From NCBI RefSeq assembly GCF_024213665.1, contig NZ_JANAVP010000006.1:184557-248556 (forward strand): a DNA stretch of 64,000 nt, written 5' to 3'. Below the pieces are notes generated by a model. The model saw only the letters and a program-made list of their open reading frames with translations. It did not search any database and was not told the DNA's origin. A program made the translations under genes and the position numbers. Position 1 is the first letter of the stretch, and the number at the start of each line of letters is the position of its first letter. This DNA comes from Streptomyces sp. A3M-1-3 (GTDB lineage Bacteria; Actinomycetota; Actinomycetes; Streptomycetales; Streptomycetaceae). Shown one piece after another: positions 26,564 to 34,228 of the stretch.

Positions 26564-27754
26564 ATGAACCGGCAGGACGGGGCGGAGCGCCCGTACGACA
26601 TCGTGCTTTTCGGGGCGACGGGCTTCGTGGGAGCGCTGACGGCGGAGTACCTCGCCGCGCACGCGCCCGAGGGGTGCCGCTGGGCGATCGCCGGCCGCAG
26701 CCGCGCGAGGCTGGAGCGGCTGCGCGACCGGCTCACCGCGATCAGCCCCCGCTGCGCGGACCTGCCGCTGGTCGAGGCCGATGTGTCGGACGCCGCGGCG
26801 CTGCGCGAACTGGCCGAATCCACCCATGTGGTGGCCACCACCGTCGGTCCGTACCTCTGGTACGGCGAGGAGCTGGTCGCCGCGTGCGCCGAGGCGGGGA
26901 CGGACTACGCGGACCTGTCGGGCGAGCCGGAGTTCGCGGATCGGATGTTCCTGGCGTACGACGCACGGGCCCGCGAGACCGGCGCGCGGATCGTGCACGC
27001 CTGCGGCTTCGACTCGGTCCCGCACGACCTGGGTGTCTACTACACGGTCCAGCAGCTGCCCGAGGGCGTACCGCTGCGCATCGACGGTTTCGTACGCTCG
27101 AACGCCGTCTTCTCCGGCGGCACCCTCGCCTCCGCGCTCAACGCGATGGGACGCGGCCCGCAGACCCTGCGGGCCGCGAAGGAGCGGCGCCTGCACGAAC
27201 CCCGGCTGGTGGGCCGACGGGCCCGCGCCCCGCTCGGCGCGCCGCGGCTCAGCAAGGAGACGGGCACCTGGGCGCTGCCGCTGCCGACCCTGGATCCGCA
27301 GGTGGTGGCCCGTTCGGCGGCCGCCCTGGAGCGGTACGGGCCGGACTTCCGCTACCGGCACTACGCGTCCGTGAAGTGGCTGCCGGTCGCCCTCGGCGGC
27401 GTTGCGGCGGTGGGTGCGGCCTTTGCTCTCGCTCAACTCCGGGTGACGCGCGAGTGGTTGAGCAGCCGGTACGCGCCCGGCGAGGGGCCCGACGCGGAGC
27501 GGCGGGACAAGAGCTGGTTCACCGTGCGGTTCGTCGGCGAGGGCGGTGGCCGCAGGGTGTTCACCGAGGTGTCGGGCGGCGACCCCGGCTACGGCGAGAC
27601 GGCGAAGATGCTCGCCGAGTCCGCGCTCTGCCTCGCCCTCGACGAGCTGCCGAAGACGGCCGGCCAGGTGACGACCGCCGTCGCGATGGGCGATGCGCTG
27701 CTGGCGCGGCTGGAGTCGGCGGGGATCAGGTTCCGGGTGGCGGACTCGCGCTGA
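26564..27754 (+). CDS. Saccharopine dehydrogenase-like NAD(P)-binding protein
   Basis: A 396-aa Rossmann-fold protein of the saccharopine dehydrogenase / trans-acting enoyl reductase group. The N-terminus YDIVLFGATGFVGALTAEYL (about 11-30) is the nucleotide-binding motif, followed by AIAGRSRARLERLRD, VVATTVGPYLWYGEELVAAC and YADLSGEPEFADRMF. A hydrophobic stretch near 275-295 (LPVALGGVAAVGAAFALAQL) suggests membrane contact, as in mycobacterial relatives tied to lipid metabolism. The exact reaction is unknown; lysine metabolism is unlikely. Divergent from the YjbR-family gene. Confidence 0.85.
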   Translation: MNRQDGAERPYDIVLFGATGFVGALTAEYLAAHAPEGCRWAIAGRSRARLERLRDRLTAISPRCADLPLVEADVSDAAALRELAESTHVVATTVGPYLWYGEELVAACAEAGTDYADLSGEPEFADRMFLAYDARARETGARIVHACGFDSVPHDLGVYYTVQQLPEGVPLRIDGFVRSNAVFSGGTLASALNAMGRGPQTLRAAKERRLHEPRLVGRRARAPLGAPRLSKETGTWALPLPTLDPQVVARSAAALERYGPDFRYRHYASVKWLPVALGGVAAVGAAFALAQLRVTREWLSSRYAPGEGPDAERRDKSWFTVRFVGEGGGRRVFTEVSGGDPGYGETAKMLAESALCLALDELPKTAGQVTTAVAMGDALLARLESAGIRFRVADSR

Positions 27755-27788
27755 AGCGGCGGGCGACGGGACGGTGGCGTCAGCCGAG

Positions 27789-27953
27789 TCAGTCCGTCGA
27801 CCAGGCGGCGATGGTGTAGATCATCGAGCCGAGCCAGCCGATGCCGACGAGTGCGGCGACGACGAGCGCCGCGACGACGCTCCGCTCGACGGGGTGGAGC
27901 GGGGCGGCCTTCGGGGCACGGTGTGTGCGGTATGTCGTTCGGTACGTCGTCAT
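27789..27953 (-). CDS. Small single-span membrane protein
   Basis: A 54-aa protein: a basic, Tyr/Thr/Arg-rich N-terminus (MTTYRTTYRTHRAPKAAPLH), then one hydrophobic helix (SVVAALVVAALVGIGWLGSM) and a short tail ending AAWSTD. Topology would put the basic end inside. Codon use is like neighbouring genes. No family was recognised. It lies alone between two larger genes, convergent with the dehydrogenase-like gene. The ATG at 27953 avoids an N-terminal extension with poor coding character. Confidence 0.6.
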   Translation of the reverse strand: MTTYRTTYRTHRAPKAAPLHPVERSVVAALVVAALVGIGWLGSMIYTIAAWSTD

Positions 27954-28024
27954 GCGGCCAAGTCTGCCGATCATGGCCGGCACCGGCATCCGCTCGGGTA
28001 CTCGGATCCGGGGGCCTCGGGTAC

Positions 28025-28705
28025 TCAGGTCGTCGCCTCACGCAGGGCCTGCCGGCACAGCGCGTCCGCCTGGCGGGTGGACTCCGGGAGGCGGTAGACG
28101 GGAGCCAGCTCCAGGGTGTGGGCGCACGCGTTGTCGAGGCTGACGCGGTGGCCGACGGAGACGAACAACGGCTTGACCCGGTCCTGGGTGCGCAGCGCCC
28201 GGCCGACGTCCTCGCCGTTGTCGTCGAGCAGCGGCGTCCAGTCGCCGCGCCGGGGGCCGGGCTGCTCGTACGTGAAGGTGAACGGGTTCTTGGCCACGCC
28301 GATCGTCGGCAGGCCGGTGAGTACGCCGAGATGGCTGGCCAGCCCGAAGCGGCGGGGGTGGGCGAGTCCGTAACCGTCGCAGACCACCAGCCCGGGGTCT
28401 GCGGTGAGACCGTCCAGGGCCGACAGGACGGTCGGGATCTCACGGAAGGCCAGCAGCCCCGGCACGTACGGGAAGCTGACCCGGCCGACGGCGGTGGCCT
28501 CCTCGACGACGGCGAGGCTCCGCGCGTCGAGGACGACGGCCGCGGCGGCGACGACGTCCCGCTCGTCGTCGTAGGCGACGTCGACACCGGTGACAGTGCC
28601 GGTTCCGGGCGGCGGACCCGCCTCGTCCAGGATGACTCGGGCGCGCAATTCGTCCTGGATCGCTCGGGCTTCGGCCTCGTCGGCAGGGGTTCGTACGCTT
28701 GTCAT
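28025..28705 (-). CDS. nfi: Endonuclease V
   Basis: A 226-aa deoxyinosine 3'-endonuclease that starts repair of deaminated adenine by nicking the second phosphodiester bond 3' of hypoxanthine. The family residues are in place: GVDVAYDDE (first metal Asp), FPYVPGLLAFRE (the PYVPG wedge and a metal Glu), VVCDGYGLAHPRRFGLASHLG (second Asp and the His/Arg helix) and IGVAKNPF (catalytic Lys). Slightly shorter or equal to the usual 220-230 residues. Divergent from the YciI-like gene over 44 bp. Confidence 0.95.
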   Translation of the reverse strand: MTSVRTPADEAEARAIQDELRARVILDEAGPPPGTGTVTGVDVAYDDERDVVAAAAVVLDARSLAVVEEATAVGRVSFPYVPGLLAFREIPTVLSALDGLTADPGLVVCDGYGLAHPRRFGLASHLGVLTGLPTIGVAKNPFTFTYEQPGPRRGDWTPLLDDNGEDVGRALRTQDRVKPLFVSVGHRVSLDNACAHTLELAPVYRLPESTRQADALCRQALREATT

Positions 28706-28749
28706 GGTGGGTCAGAGGGTACGGGGTCGGGTGCCGTAGCCTGGCGATC

Positions 28750-29049
28750 ATGTTCGTACTGGAGTTGACCTACACCGCGCCCGTCGAAGCCGTCGATGCC
28801 GAGATGGAGGCGCACATCGCCTGGCTGGACGCGCAGTACACGGCCGGAGTCTTCATCGCCTCGGGCCGCAAGGTGCCACGGGACGGCGGGGTGGTCCTGG
28901 CCGCCGGAGTCGACCGCGCGCAGATCGAGAGGATCGCGGCGGCCGACCCCTTCACGGTGGCCGGCGTGTGCGCGTACCGCATCACGGAGTTCGTCCCCAC
29001 GAAGACGGCTCCGGAACTCGCCCCCTACCAGGAGCAGCCGCGCGCGTAG
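28750..29049 (+). CDS. YciI family protein
   Basis: A 99-aa ferredoxin-like alpha+beta barrel protein. YciI features are the N-terminal strand FVLELTYTAPVE, HIAWLDAQYTAGVFIASGRK (the conserved His and the SG turn) and DRAQIERIAAADPFTVAGVC. Family members are small, often of unknown catalytic role, with the His-Asp pair proposed as an active site. The ATG at 28750 matches the family N-terminus exactly. Convergent with the BNR-repeat gene. Confidence 0.9.
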   Translation: MFVLELTYTAPVEAVDAEMEAHIAWLDAQYTAGVFIASGRKVPRDGGVVLAAGVDRAQIERIAAADPFTVAGVCAYRITEFVPTKTAPELAPYQEQPRA

Positions 29050-29059
29050 GCGGGGTCCG

Positions 29060-30148
29060 TCACTTCTCCAGGCGGGCGATGCGGCCCTTCTCGCCCGAGG
29101 CCCAGCAGCCGCTGTCCGGCGCGCAGTGGACCGTGTCGTACGAGCCCGTATCGACCGTACGCCAGGTGCGGCCCGCGTCCAGCGTGAGATCGGTGCCGGT
29201 CGGGCCGACGGCCAGGGCGGCCGAGGAGCTGTGCGGCAGCCACGTGACGCCCGAGCGGTAAGCGGGCGGCGGGGTCTTCGACTGCTGCCAGCTGCGGCCG
29301 CCGTCCCGGCTGACCGCCGCGGCCTGCGGGGACGCCTGGCCCGTACGGTAGTCGCCGCCGACCGCGAGGCCGTGCGTACGGTCGCGGAAGGCGAGGGCGA
29401 AGACGCCCTTCGCGGGGTCGCCGGCCGGGATCGTCGACTCGGCGGCGGACCAGGTCAGTCCGCGGTCCGAGGAGTGCAGGACGCGCGCCGTGGCACCACC
29501 GCCGGTGGCCAGCCAGACGTCCTTCGGGCCCGCGCTGACCAGGCATTGGCCGCTCGCCGCGAACCCGGCTTCGCCGGGCTGGGCGGCCGGCATGCCGTCG
29601 CTCGGGAGGACATTCCAGGACTTGCCGCCGTCACCGGTCGACAGGATCCGGTACTTGCCGTCGACCGGGTCGCTCATCGCCAGGCCGTGCCGGCTGTCGA
29701 AGAAGGTGATGCAGTCGTAGAAGGCCCTGGGGTCGGTGTTCCGGAAGGACTCGGTCCAGCTCGCGCCGCCGTCCTCGGTACGGAAGACCCGGGACGCCTC
29801 CCCCTCGCCGATGGCCAGAACCACCGCCCTGCGGCCGTCGAACGCCTCGATGTCGCGGAACTCCAGCTCTCCGGCGCCGGGCGGCGAGACGTTCCGCCAA
29901 CTGCGGCCGCCGTCGGCTGTACGCAGCACCGTTCCCTTGGAGCCCGCCACCCACGCGGTCTTCCGGCTGACCGCCGAAAGACCCCGGAAGCGCACGTCGG
30001 TGCCACTGTCCTTCAACTGCCAGCCCGGCTTCACCCCTGCCTGGGCCGAGGGCTCGTACGCCTGGGCCGGGACCGCCACGGCTGCGGCGAGCGCCGCCGC
30101 GCAGATTCCCACCGCTGTCATTCGTCTCGTCTTCCCCATGGACCTCAT
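29060..30148 (-). CDS. Secreted BNR/YCF48-like beta-propeller protein
   Basis: A 362-aa exported protein. A signal peptide (TRRMTAVGICAAALAAAVAV, cleavage after AQA) precedes a beta-propeller built from repeated Asp-box motifs of the form S/T-x-D-G-G-x-S/T-W: TADGGRSWRNV, TEDGGASWTES, TGDGGKSWNVL, SSDRGLTWSAA, SRDGGRSWQQS and LDAGRTWRTV. Such proteins are often called oxidoreductase or sialidase-like, but no sialidase active-site residues were recognised, so a binding or scaffold role is as likely. Two starts, ATG at 30148 and at 30139, are both reasonable. Confidence 0.85.
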   Translation of the reverse strand: MRSMGKTRRMTAVGICAAALAAAVAVPAQAYEPSAQAGVKPGWQLKDSGTDVRFRGLSAVSRKTAWVAGSKGTVLRTADGGRSWRNVSPPGAGELEFRDIEAFDGRRAVVLAIGEGEASRVFRTEDGGASWTESFRNTDPRAFYDCITFFDSRHGLAMSDPVDGKYRILSTGDGGKSWNVLPSDGMPAAQPGEAGFAASGQCLVSAGPKDVWLATGGGATARVLHSSDRGLTWSAAESTIPAGDPAKGVFALAFRDRTHGLAVGGDYRTGQASPQAAAVSRDGGRSWQQSKTPPPAYRSGVTWLPHSSSAALAVGPTGTDLTLDAGRTWRTVDTGSYDTVHCAPDSGCWASGEKGRIARLEK

Positions 30149-30404
30149 GGCGCCGGAAGCTAGTCCACGCCCCCGAGCCCGTCCAGAGTGCGTCAACTCG
30201 TCAGGCCACCCGCTACGGACGCGATCCTCGGGTACGCGGAAATGAAAGGGGAGGGACAGCAGACGCGGGTGGTGTGGTTCGGTGCGGGCGATAGGGGCGG
30301 TGACACAGCTCACGCACCCACCGCATGCACGGATTCGCGGATTCCGTCGTCTATCCCCGTGCCGGAACCCCTCCATCCACCGAGTCGTCGCAAGGGAGCA
30401 GGCC

Positions 30405-30821
30405 TTGTCCACCGTCATCGAGCAAGCCGTGCAGGCCCGTCTGGTCGCAACCGAGCCGAAGGTCGAGAGTGTCCCCGCGACGCTCCGCTACGACCGGGAG
30501 GATCCGTTCGCCGTACGGATGGCCTTCCCGGCGCCGGCGACCCTCGAAGGGATAGAGGTCTCCTGGGCCTTCGCGCGTGAACTGCTCGAGACCGGGATGG
30601 ACGCCCCGGCGGGCATGGGTGACGTACGAGTGCGGCCCTACGGCTTCGACCGTACGGTCGTCGAGTTCCACGCGGCCGAGGGCACCGCGATCGTGCACGT
30701 CAGGACCTCGGAGCTGCGCCGCTTCCTGGAGCGGACGGCCGCCCTCGTCCCGGCCGGGCGCGAGCATCTCTTCCTGGACATGGACCACGATCTGGCGGAG
30801 CTGCTGCGCGACGCACTGTGA
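30405..30821 (+). CDS. SsgA-like sporulation/cell-division protein (possibly SsgD type)
   Basis: A 138-aa SsgA-like protein, a family restricted to morphologically complex actinobacteria that guides septum or wall synthesis. Family elements are VPATLRYDREDPFAVRMAF, WAFARELLETGMD, GDVRVRPYGFDRTVVEF and a C-terminal RTAALVPAGREHLFLDMDHD. The sequence, with its STVIEQAVQARLVA start, looks closest to the SsgD subgroup as I remember it rather than SsgB, and it has no adjacent SsgR-type IclR regulator. The start is a TTG at 30405 with AAGGGAG six bases upstream. Confidence 0.85.
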   Translation: MSTVIEQAVQARLVATEPKVESVPATLRYDREDPFAVRMAFPAPATLEGIEVSWAFARELLETGMDAPAGMGDVRVRPYGFDRTVVEFHAAEGTAIVHVRTSELRRFLERTAALVPAGREHLFLDMDHDLAELLRDAL

Positions 30822-30850
30822 CCTCTGAATTGGCTGTGAACCTCTGAATT
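30816..30850 (+). repeat. Direct repeat CTGTGA(A)CCTCTGAATT after the ssgA-like gene
   Basis: The motif at 30816-30831 recurs at 30834-30850 with one inserted A, overlapping the stop codon of the SsgA-like gene. It is unusually AT-rich for this genome. The rest of the 315-bp gap to 31135 shows no recognised gene: it contains a TG/CG-alternating stretch near 30964-30990 and a repeated CTCTCTGTCG near 31046, and probably held the leader of the ABC-F gene whose remnant follows. Confidence 0.6.
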
Positions 30851-31135
30851 AATCGGTTGGCAGATCGAGCGCCCCGCGCATACCGTCGTTGTCGCCCTGT
30901 CCCCGCTGAATCGAGAAAGACATTGCTCGTCTGAGGTCTTGAGACACCACCTCGCGCACCCGCTGTGTGTGTGCGCGTGTGTCGCGTGCGACCTCGACAC
31001 TTGAGCCGTCTTCCCGGAGCGGGGCCCTTGCGCTGCCCACCCTCCTCTCTGTCGCTCCTCTCTGTCGTCGCCCGACCCGGTGTCTCCACGCGTTGCCGTA
31101 GCCGTTCCCACGCAACCCGCAACCCGGAGGCCCGT

Positions 31136-31506
31136 ATGTCAACCGCCCCTTCCTTCATCACCTGCTCCTCCCTCTCCTTCGGCTGGCCGGACGGGAACCC
31201 CGTGTTCGACGGCTTCCAGCTGGCCGTGGGCCCCGGTCGCACCGGCCTCATCGGCCTCAACGGCTCGGGAAAGTCGACCTGCTGGCCGAGCCAGCGCCGC
31301 AGCTGCTGATGCTGGACGAGCCGACGAACAATCTGGACATGGCGAGTGTGCGTCAGCTGACGGCGGCGCTGGAGGCGTACGAGGGCGCGCTGATCGTGGC
31401 GAGCCACGACGTGCCGTTCCTGGAGTCGGTCGGCATCACCCGCTGGCTGCTGCTCGAAGACGGCGAGCTCCGCGACACGACGGCGGAGGAGGTGCGGCTC
31501 CCGTAA
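31136..31506 (+). pseudogene. Internally deleted, frameshifted ABC-F ATPase remnant
   Basis: From an ATG with a good ribosome binding site (GGAGG) the first 48 residues are a normal ABC-F N-terminus ending at a complete Walker A (LIGLNGSGKST, ends 31279). The reading then passes, in a different frame, directly into the end of an ABC-F second cassette: LLAEPAPQLLMLDEPTNNLD and ASHDVPFLESVGITRWLLLE. Roughly 400 residues (rest of cassette 1, linker, most of cassette 2) are missing at a junction near 31280, and the product would stop at 31309. It cannot work as an ATPase. The intact relative would have been a ribosome-acting ABC-F protein. Confidence 0.85.
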
Positions 31507-31515
31507 GTGCCGTAA

Positions 31516-31728
31516 ATGCGGACAGCAGATGACCGGTATTGCGGTTGGCGTCGGCGGCATGCCTTCGACATGGGCGTGGTCAAGCGCGCGAACTGGGTGA
31601 TCGACCTCGGCCCGGACGGCGGCAAGCACGGGGGCGAGGTGGTGTTCGAGGGCACCCCGGCCCAGCTGCTCGACGCACCCGGCTCGTTCACGGCCGCGTA
31701 CCTGGCCAGCAACCTGACCGCGACCTGA
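31516..31728 (+). pseudogene. C-terminal remnant of a UvrA-like excinuclease/ABC protein
   Basis: Residues from about 31558 onward read HAFDMGVVKRANWVIDLGP followed by DGGKHGGEVVFEGTP and LLDAPGSFTAAYL, which is the extreme C-terminus of UvrA or a UvrA-like paralogue (usual form HNLDVVKRADWVIDLGP...). Everything upstream, including both ATPase sites and zinc modules, is absent. It follows the ABC-F remnant by about 10 bp, so two truncated genes lie side by side. Confidence 0.8.
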
Positions 31729-31797
31729 CCGGGAGCGATGCCGTGGCGGCGGGCGCCGGCCCGGCCTGAGCGGGTCACGGCGCGCGGGGGCTGACAC

Positions 31798-31831
31798 GGG
31801 CGCGCCCCGGGGGACAGGATGGGGCGCGCCC
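31798..31831. terminator. Hairpin terminator with 11-bp perfect stem
   Basis: GGGCGCGCCCC at 31798-31808 pairs with GGGGCGCGCCC at 31821-31831 around a 12-nt loop. It lies after the UvrA-like remnant and just before the tandem repeats that lead into the DDAH gene. Confidence 0.65.
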
Positions 31832-31838
31832 GTCGTCC

Positions 31839-31936
31839 GTGCCACCGATGTCCGTACCACCGATGCCTATCCACCGGCTGTCCTCCACCGGCTGTCCGTC
31901 CACCGGCTGTCCGTACCACCGGTTGTCCGTACCACC
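31839..31936 (+). repeat. Tandem array of about seven 14-16-bp units before DDAH
   Basis: Units share the form GTnCCACCGGcTGTCC: 31839-31853, 31854-31868, 31869-31883, 31884-31897, 31898-31912, 31913-31928 and a partial 31929-31936. The last unit runs into the ribosome binding site (AGGGAG) of the DDAH start at 31945. The array lies in the untranslated leader or promoter, not in a gene. Confidence 0.85.
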
Positions 31937-31944
31937 CCAGGGAG

Positions 31945-32727
31945 ATGCCCGTGCCCAGCAGGAAAGCCCTGATCCGCCGCCCCGGACCGCGCCTGGCCGA
32001 GGGCCTGGTCACCCACATCGAGCGCGCGCCGGTCGACGCCGGTCTGGCGCTCGCGCAATGGGAGGCGTACGCCGACACGCTGCGCACCCACGGCTGGGAG
32101 ACCGTCGAGGTCGAGCCCGCCGACGACTGCCCGGACGCCGTCTTCGTCGAGGACACGGTGGTGATGTTCCGGAACGTGGCCCTCATCGCGCGCCCTGGCG
32201 CGGACTCGCGCCGGCCGGAGACGGCAGCGGTCGAGGAGGCCGTGGCCAGGCTCGGCTGCGCGGTGAACTGGGTGTGGGAACCGGGCACGATCGACGGCGG
32301 CGACGTACTCAAGATCGGCGACACGATCTACGTCGGGCGCGGCGGGCGAACGAACGCGGCAGGCGTACGGCAGCTCCGGGCCGCGTTCGAGCCGCTGGGC
32401 GCGCGCGTGGTGGCCGTACCGGTGAGCAAGGTGCTGCATCTGAAGTCGGCGGTCACCGCGCTGCCGGACGGCACGGTGATCGGTTACCCGCCGCTGGTGG
32501 ACACCCCTTCGGCCTTCGGCACGTTTCTGCCGGTCCCGGAGGAGGCAGGGTCGCATGTGGTGCTGCTGGGCGGCGGGAAGCTGCTGATGGCGGCGAGTGC
32601 GCCGAAGACGGCGGAGCTGTTCGCGGATCTCGGCCATGAACCTGTACTGGTGGACATCAGCGAGTTCGAAAAGCTCGAAGGCTGCGTGACTTGCCTCTCT
32701 GTACGGATCCGTGACCTGTATGCATAG
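31945..32727 (+). CDS. ddaH: N(G),N(G)-dimethylarginine dimethylaminohydrolase
   Basis: A 260-aa pentein-fold enzyme hydrolysing dimethylarginine (or a related guanidino substrate) to citrulline and dimethylamine. Landmarks are RPGADSRRPE, EPGTIDGGDVLKIGDTIYVG, the catalytic His in VLHLKSAV (about 165) and the nucleophilic Cys in EGCVTCLSVRI (Cys 250; Cys 247 is close by). Typical length for bacterial DDAH. The ATG at 31945 follows AGGGAG; the frame is open further upstream only through the tandem repeats. Confidence 0.92.
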   Translation: MPVPSRKALIRRPGPRLAEGLVTHIERAPVDAGLALAQWEAYADTLRTHGWETVEVEPADDCPDAVFVEDTVVMFRNVALIARPGADSRRPETAAVEEAVARLGCAVNWVWEPGTIDGGDVLKIGDTIYVGRGGRTNAAGVRQLRAAFEPLGARVVAVPVSKVLHLKSAVTALPDGTVIGYPPLVDTPSAFGTFLPVPEEAGSHVVLLGGGKLLMAASAPKTAELFADLGHEPVLVDISEFEKLEGCVTCLSVRIRDLYA

Positions 32728-32759
32728 CGGAGCGTAAGCGGACATATAGACCGGAGGGC

Positions 32760-32814
32760 TTGGATCCGCCTTACGGGGGGCTTAACCTACGGTCTCGTAA
32801 CCTACGAAGCCGTA
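32760..32814 (+). promoter_or_regulatory. Promoter with tandem operator for the desaturase gene
   Basis: TTGGAT (32760-32765) and TAACCT (32783-32788) with 17-bp spacing form a plausible sigma-70-type promoter. Overlapping the -10 and start site are two contiguous 15-bp units of the form ACCTACGnnnnCGTA (32785-32799 and 32800-32814), each containing the inverted repeat TACG-N4-CGTA. An outer CTTACGG/CCGTAAG pair surrounds them. This arrangement is what a repressor controlling desaturase expression would need. Confidence 0.6.
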
Positions 32815-32845
32815 AGTAATTCCCCGTCCCCCCCCTGGAGTACCC

Positions 32846-33820
32846 GTGACGATCACCTCCTCCCACCTCGGCAGCTCGGAGGCGTGGACCGACGCCCGAC
32901 TGCTGTTCGCGCTGGAAGAGGTGGTGGAGAAGGAGCTCAACCGCCACCTGAAGGTCACCAAGGACTGGATGCCGCACGAGTACGTGCCGTGGACGGACGG
33001 CCGTAACTTCCCCGGCTTCTTCGAGGACGGCGAGGCCTGGGAGCCCGGCCAGTCCAAGGTCACGGACATCGGCAAGGTCGCGCTGGTCGTGAACCTGCTC
33101 ACCGAGGACAACCTCCCCAGCTACCACCACGAGATCGCCTCCCTCTTCGGCCGAGACGGCGCGTGGGGCACCTGGGTGCACCGCTGGACCGCCGAGGAAG
33201 GCCGGCACGGCATCGTAATGCGCGACTACCTGCTCGCCTCGCGCGCCGTGGACCCGGACAAGCTCGAGCAGTTCCGTATGGCGCACATGTCGGAGGGCTT
33301 CGAGTCGGACAACCGCCACTCGATGCTGCACTCCGTGGCGTACGTCGCCTTCCAGGAGCTCGCCACCCGTATCTCGCACCGCAACACCGGCCACCAGTCG
33401 GGTGACCCGGTCTGCGACCGGATGCTGGCGCGGATCGCGACCGACGAGAACCTGCACATGGTCTTCTACCGCAACCTGCTGGGTGCGGCCTTCGAGATCG
33501 CCCCCGACCTCACCATGCAGGCCGTGCGTGACGTGGTCGTCAACTTCCGGATGCCGGGACACGGCATGCCCGGCTTCGAGCGCGCCGCCGCCCAGATGGC
33601 GATCGGCGGGATCTACAACATGCGGATCCACCACGACGACGTCCTGCAGCCGGTGCTGCGCTTCCTGAAGGTCCTGGAGATCGACGGGCTCGGCCCGGAG
33701 GGCATCAAGGCGCAGGAGGAGCTCGGCCTGTTCATGGGCGGGCTTGACGCGGAGGCGCGGAAGTTCGACGAGCGCCTCGCGGCCCGCCAGGCCCGCAAGG
33801 CGGCCCGCGCGGGCGCCTGA
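32846..33820 (+). CDS. Acyl-ACP desaturase
   Basis: A 324-aa soluble di-iron desaturase that introduces a cis double bond into acyl-carrier-protein-bound fatty acids. The two carboxylate-bridge motifs are visible: EEGRH at about 117-121 and DENLH at 200-204; the helix LPSYHHEIASLFG and the region GFESDNRHSMLHSVAYVAFQ fit the ferritin-like bundle. The C-terminus is Ala/Arg-rich. The start is a GTG 32 bp after the tandem operator. No second desaturase or electron-transfer gene is adjacent. A 27-bp hairpin follows the stop. Confidence 0.93.
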   Translation: MTITSSHLGSSEAWTDARLLFALEEVVEKELNRHLKVTKDWMPHEYVPWTDGRNFPGFFEDGEAWEPGQSKVTDIGKVALVVNLLTEDNLPSYHHEIASLFGRDGAWGTWVHRWTAEEGRHGIVMRDYLLASRAVDPDKLEQFRMAHMSEGFESDNRHSMLHSVAYVAFQELATRISHRNTGHQSGDPVCDRMLARIATDENLHMVFYRNLLGAAFEIAPDLTMQAVRDVVVNFRMPGHGMPGFERAAAQMAIGGIYNMRIHHDDVLQPVLRFLKVLEIDGLGPEGIKAQEELGLFMGGLDAEARKFDERLAARQARKAARAGA

Positions 33821-33823
33821 TCC

Positions 33824-33880
33824 TCACCCGGGTGGGTGGCGGGCGTCAGTGGTACTGACGCCCGCCACCCACCCGGGTGA
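33824..33880 (+). terminator. 27-bp perfect hairpin after the desaturase gene
   Basis: Begins 4 bp after the desaturase stop: 33824-33850 pairs perfectly with 33854-33880 around the 3-nt loop GGT. It should insulate the desaturase from the type VII-like module that starts at 33926. Confidence 0.85.
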
Positions 33881-33925
33881 CAGCATTTATCCACCTTGGT
33901 CGATGATCTGCCAGGGTGATCGGCC

Positions 33926-34228
33926 ATGAACCTCGATCTTCGGGTGCCCATTGATCAGCTGGGCCGATTCTCGCGTGCGCTGGAGGAGTCCCTCACCTCG
34001 CTGCGCGAGGCGCGCCGCGCACTGGAACACGTACGGTCGGACCAGATCGGCACCCCGGAACTCGACGAGGCGTGCGACGGCTTCCAGCGGAGATGGAAGT
34101 ACGGGGCGGAGCAGCTCGGCGACCGGGTGAAGACGGTCCACGACGGCATCAAGCTCAGCCACGAGGGCTACGCGCAGGTCGAGCACGCGATCCGGGACGC
34201 GTTCCGGAAGGCCGGCACCGATGGCTGA
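33926..34228 (+). CDS. Small helical protein, WXG100/ESX-like partner
   Basis: A 100-aa all-helical protein with a central turn at GTPELDEACDGFQRRWKYG and heptad-like helices on both sides, the size and shape of WXG100 or ESX-type chaperone/substrate proteins. The turn has W57-K-Y-G rather than a strict W-x-G. It overlaps the next gene by 8 bp and so is coupled to a protein that does carry WxG. The likely role is a partner or chaperone for export by a type VII (ESX) system, inferred from context. No secretion machinery gene is in the window. Confidence 0.6.
   Translation: MNLDLRVPIDQLGRFSRALEESLTSLREARRALEHVRSDQIGTPELDEACDGFQRRWKYGAEQLGDRVKTVHDGIKLSHEGYAQVEHAIRDAFRKAGTDG

Noticed and set aside
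31839..31936. CRISPR array
   Set aside because: Units are 14-16 bp, contiguous and without spacers; the same holds for the arrays at 48422-48491, 52611-52660 and 57330-57374. No cas genes are present.
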